Shown: piece by piece, positions 7,331 through 9,722 of the stretch | Layout: each line of letters begins with the position of its first letter | Numbering within the stretch: position 1 is the first letter of the stretch | Assembly (NCBI GenBank): GCA_041476545.1 | Contig: JBGOTP010000189.1 | Span: 1-9,722 of the forward strand | Length of the DNA stretch: 9,722 nt | DNA from: JBGOTP01 sp041476545 | GTDB taxonomy: Bacteria > Acidobacteriota > Vicinamibacteria > Vicinamibacterales > CAVVIG01 | Reading direction: 5' to 3' | Translations under genes and position numbers: made by a program | The notes under the pieces: generated by a model | What the model was told of the DNA's origin: nothing | The model's input: only the letters and a program-made list of their open reading frames with translations | Database searches by the model: none

Positions 7331-7768
7331 GTGTCCATCTTCGAGAGTGCGGCGGTTGTCTGGGTGACCATTGCGATCGTGGCCGCGATCATCGAGATTT
7401 CCATCCCACACCTGGGCGTCATCTTCGTCAGCCTGGCGGCCATGGGCGGCGGGCTCGCATCGCTTCTTGGTTTTGGCGTGCCCGTGCAAATCGTGGCGTT
7501 CATCGTCGTCCTCGGCGCGTCGCTCTCCATCCTGCGGCCCCGAATGATTGCGCGCCTGGGCGTGGCCCCGGGCGTGCCCTCGCGCACCGAAGCGCTGCTC
7601 GGCGTAAAGGGCGTCGTGACCCAGGACATCGACCCGACGATGGGATCCGGCCGCGTGAACGTCGGCGGCCAGGACTGGGCCGCGCGCAGCGTCAGGCCCC
7701 TCAGCTCCGGCACCACGGTGCGCGTCGTCGGCGCCGACGGCATCGTTCTCGAGGTGACACCCGCATGA
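7331..7768 (+). CDS. NfeD-family membrane protein (short form)
   Basis: 145 residues. Two or three transmembrane helices occupy about residues 5-70 (VVWVTIAIVAAIIEISIP, IFVSLAAMGGGLASLLGFG, VQIVAFIVVLGASLSIL). A soluble OB-fold domain follows (about 88-145) with the family signature GRVNVGGQDWAARS and a GTTVRVVGADGIVLEV C-terminal strand. It lacks the ClpP-like protease domain of long NfeD proteins. The family works with SPFH proteins in membrane microdomains. The GTG start has no Shine-Dalgarno sequence; a TATAAT lies 8 nt upstream. The end overlaps the following slipin start by 4 nt (ATGA), the standard NfeD-slipin pairing. Confidence 0.9.
   Translation: MSIFESAAVVWVTIAIVAAIIEISIPHLGVIFVSLAAMGGGLASLLGFGVPVQIVAFIVVLGASLSILRPRMIARLGVAPGVPSRTEALLGVKGVVTQDIDPTMGSGRVNVGGQDWAARSVRPLSSGTTVRVVGADGIVLEVTPA
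7751..7757 (+). promoter_or_regulatory. ribosome binding site of the slipin gene
   Basis: GAGGTGA, within the last codons of nfeD, lies 7 nt before the ATG at 7765. It fixes that start and supports coupled expression of the pair. Confidence 0.75.
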
Positions 7769-8682
7769 CGATTTACGTGCTCTTGGCCATTGCGCTCTTC
7801 CTGCTCGTCGTCGTGATGAAGGCCATCAAGATTGTCCCGCAGAAGCAGGTCAAGATCATCGAACGGCTCGGCAAGTACCACCGCAGCGCCGAGGCCGGCC
7901 TCAATACGATTTTCCCGTTCTTTGATTCGGTCCGCGCGACGCTCGATCTGCGCGAACAAATCACCAAAATCGAACCGCAGAACGTCATCACCCGCGACAA
8001 CGTGACGATGGAAGTCGACGCGGTCATCTACTTCGTCGTCGTCGACGCCGTTCGCGCGACCTACGAGGTGCAGAATCTCCGCTGGGGCATCGAGCAGCTC
8101 ACGCTGTCGGCGCTGCGCAACGTGATTGGCGCGCTGGACCTCGATCACACGCTCACCTCGCGCGACGGCATCAACTCGCAGCTTCGCACGGTGCTCGATA
8201 GCGCCATGCAGCAGTGGGGCATCAAGGTGATGCGCATCGAGCTGAAGAACATCACCCCGCCCGAAGAGATCCGCCTGACGATGGAAAAGCAGATGACGGC
8301 GGAGCGGACGCGGCGCGCCGTCGTCACGACCGCCGAAGGCGAGAAGTCGTCGGCGATTTTGCGGGCCGAAGGCCAGAAGCAATCGCAGATCGTGAACGCC
8401 GAAGGATCGAAGCAGGCGGCGATTCTCGCGGCCGAAGGCCAGGCCGAAGCGCGGCTCCGGGTGGCCACGGCTGAAGCACAGGCGATTACGATGATCGGAC
8501 AGGCGATTGGTGCGGCGGGCAGTCCCGCGCAGTATCTGATCGCGCAGAAATATCTGGAAGCGCTCGGCCAGATCGCGACGGGCGCCAACAAGCTGGTCTT
8601 CATGCCGTACGAGGCGAGCGGTGTCTTGTCGTCGCTTGGCGGCATCAAGGAATTGCTGACCGCCGCGCCTGCGTCGAAGTAG
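7765..8682 (+). CDS. qmcA: SPFH/Band-7 protein, paraslipin (QmcA-type)
   Basis: 305 residues, matching the length of E. coli QmcA. A single N-terminal membrane anchor (about 2-19) is followed by the SPFH domain: IVPQKQVKIIERLGKYHRS, GLNTIFPFFDSV, ITRDNVTMEVDAVIYFVVVD, then LDLDHTLTSRDGIN and WGIKVMRIELKNITPP. Next comes an Ala/Glu/Gln-rich coiled coil with repeated AEGxK/AEGQ units (about 190-245) that drives oligomerisation. These proteins form large ring or cage assemblies and membrane microdomains and modulate membrane proteases. The ATG overlaps the NfeD stop by 4 nt and has a strong ribosome binding site. The exact partner and membrane role here are inferred from family and context. Confidence 0.94.
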   Translation: MTIYVLLAIALFLLVVVMKAIKIVPQKQVKIIERLGKYHRSAEAGLNTIFPFFDSVRATLDLREQITKIEPQNVITRDNVTMEVDAVIYFVVVDAVRATYEVQNLRWGIEQLTLSALRNVIGALDLDHTLTSRDGINSQLRTVLDSAMQQWGIKVMRIELKNITPPEEIRLTMEKQMTAERTRRAVVTTAEGEKSSAILRAEGQKQSQIVNAEGSKQAAILAAEGQAEARLRVATAEAQAITMIGQAIGAAGSPAQYLIAQKYLEALGQIATGANKLVFMPYEASGVLSSLGGIKELLTAAPASK

Positions 8683-8699
8683 AACGATCGACGACAACC

Positions 8700-9722
8700 G
8701 TGGCGGGGAGCGTGACGCGTGCTCGACAGGCGGCGATTCTCGGCCTGACCCTCGTGGCTCTTTCCGGGTGCAACCAATCCGCGGTCGATCCCGCGACTGG
8801 CGTTCCTCTCTCGCTGGCCGACGAACGCGGCCGCAGCATCAGGAATCTGCGGTATCACCTGGCGCTCGACATCCCCAAGGCGATCAACGATCCGATTGCC
8901 GGCGCGGTCACCATCCGCTTCGTCGCGACCGATGTCTCACGTCCTGTTGTGCTCGACTTCGATGCCGGGCCCGAGCACCTCACCTCGGTCCGAGTTGACG
9001 GGAAGCCTTCGCGCTACCACGAGAGCAACGGCCACATCATCATTCCTCAGCGGGAACTGACGCGGGGCGAGACGACGATCGAGATCGCGTTTCGAGCGGG
9101 GGACGCGCCGCTCAATCGCAATCCGGATTTTCTCTACACGATTTTCGTGCCGGCGCGGGCGCACCAGGTGTTCCCCTGCTTCGATCAGCCGGATCTCAAG
9201 GCGCGGCTCACGCTGGAGCTGACGGTTCCCTCGTCGTGGGCAGCGGTGGCCAATGGCGCCGAAACGGCGAGGCAGAACGTGGACGATGTGTCCGGGCATC
9301 GCGTACGCGTTCGCTACGCCGAAACGCAGCCCATCCCGACGTACCTGTTCGCGTTCGCGGCCGGCCGCTTCCAGATCGAGACGGCGGAACGGCAGGGCCG
9401 CACGTTCCGGATGTTCCATCGCGAAACGGACGCGAGCAAGGTTGCCCGGAACCGCGACGCCGTGTTCGACCTGCACGCGTCGGCGCTTCGCTGGCTCGAG
9501 GACTACACCGGCATCCCCTACCAGTTCGGCAAGTTCGACTTCGTGCTGGTCCCGTCGTTTCAGTTCGGCGGGATGGAGCACGCCGGTGCGATCTTCTACA
9601 ACGCGGCGTCGATCCTTCTCGACGAGTCGGCGACCGAGAACCAGATGCTCAACCGTGCCAATCTCATCTCGCACGAGACGTCGCACATGTGGTTCGGCGA
9701 TCTCGTCACCATGCGCTGGTTC
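8700..9722 (+). CDS. M1-family zinc metallo-aminopeptidase, lipoprotein (3' end outside window)
   Basis: The frame is open for 341 codons to the window edge. Residues 8-24 form a lipoprotein signal ending in the lipobox LSGC (C24), so the enzyme is probably anchored on the periplasmic side. The N-terminal beta-saddle domain (about 40-230) includes the family motif FPCFDQPDLKA at 158-168. The substrate-binding motif is GGMEH at 290-294, a variant of GAMEN. The zinc motif HETSH (325-329) lies in HETSHMWFGDLVT; the third ligand, a downstream Glu, is beyond the window. It would remove N-terminal residues from peptides. The gene starts 17 nt after the slipin stop. The GTG at 8700 is used; an in-frame GTG at 8712 would give a tighter signal peptide and cannot be excluded, since the GGGGAG at 8705-8710 is too close to serve it well. 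Confidence 0.93.
   Translation, partial: MAGSVTRARQAAILGLTLVALSGCNQSAVDPATGVPLSLADERGRSIRNLRYHLALDIPKAINDPIAGAVTIRFVATDVSRPVVLDFDAGPEHLTSVRVDGKPSRYHESNGHIIIPQRELTRGETTIEIAFRAGDAPLNRNPDFLYTIFVPARAHQVFPCFDQPDLKARLTLELTVPSSWAAVANGAETARQNVDDVSGHRVRVRYAETQPIPTYLFAFAAGRFQIETAERQGRTFRMFHRETDASKVARNRDAVFDLHASALRWLEDYTGIPYQFGKFDFVLVPSFQFGGMEHAGAIFYNAASILLDESATENQMLNRANLISHETSHMWFGDLVTMRWF

Noticed and set aside
6616..8697. A 693-codon open frame on the minus strand
   Set aside because: It is antisense to four supported plus-strand genes, low in complexity and without recognisable domains; typical of GC-rich DNA.

Overview
This is GC-rich bacterial chromosomal DNA with two divergent gene blocks meeting at about 6300-6411. 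Gene content and small intergenic repeats (AGCT/GGCT-rich short repeats, a GTGAACCCC-type 9-nt repeat, a GC-rich palindromic element) resemble Acidobacteriota, perhaps Vicinamibacteria. That placement is an inference from general style, not a demonstrated assignment.

Left block, minus strand, read from 6335 down to 95: a near-consensus promoter (TTGACA, 17 nt, TGTAAT), a transcribed leader of about 250 nt, then pheA (prephenate dehydratase), ilvB and ilvN (acetolactate synthase large and small subunits), ilvC (ketol-acid reductoisomerase) and a NifA-like sigma-54-dependent activator whose start overlaps the ilvC stop. The enzymes cover the phenylalanine-specific dehydratase step and the first two shared steps of valine/isoleucine (and, via valine precursors, leucine) synthesis.

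The most interesting element is the leader. It holds an unannotated 56-codon reading frame (6298-6128) with 8 Phe and 7 Val codons, including a Val/Phe/Leu cluster ending in three successive Val codons. Its stop codon lies inside a 10-nt segment that can pair with the 5' arm of a perfect 13-bp intrinsic terminator just before pheA. This is the architecture of a ribosome-mediated transcription attenuator, and the amino acids it would sense are those made by the downstream enzymes. Six of the Phe codons come from an in-frame 9-nt tandem repeat. The leader start codon lies about 2 nt from the predicted transcription start, so the peptide may be translated from a leaderless transcript.

Right block, plus strand, 6412 to the window end: a small secreted protein or lipoprotein of unknown function, a four-helix membrane protein with conserved histidines, an NfeD-family protein, a stomatin/QmcA-type SPFH protein overlapping it by 4 nt, and the N-terminal part of an M1-family zinc aminopeptidase lipoprotein cut by the window end. 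The NfeD-SPFH pair is a classic membrane-microdomain module. No rRNA, tRNA, CRISPR array, transposase or phage gene was seen.
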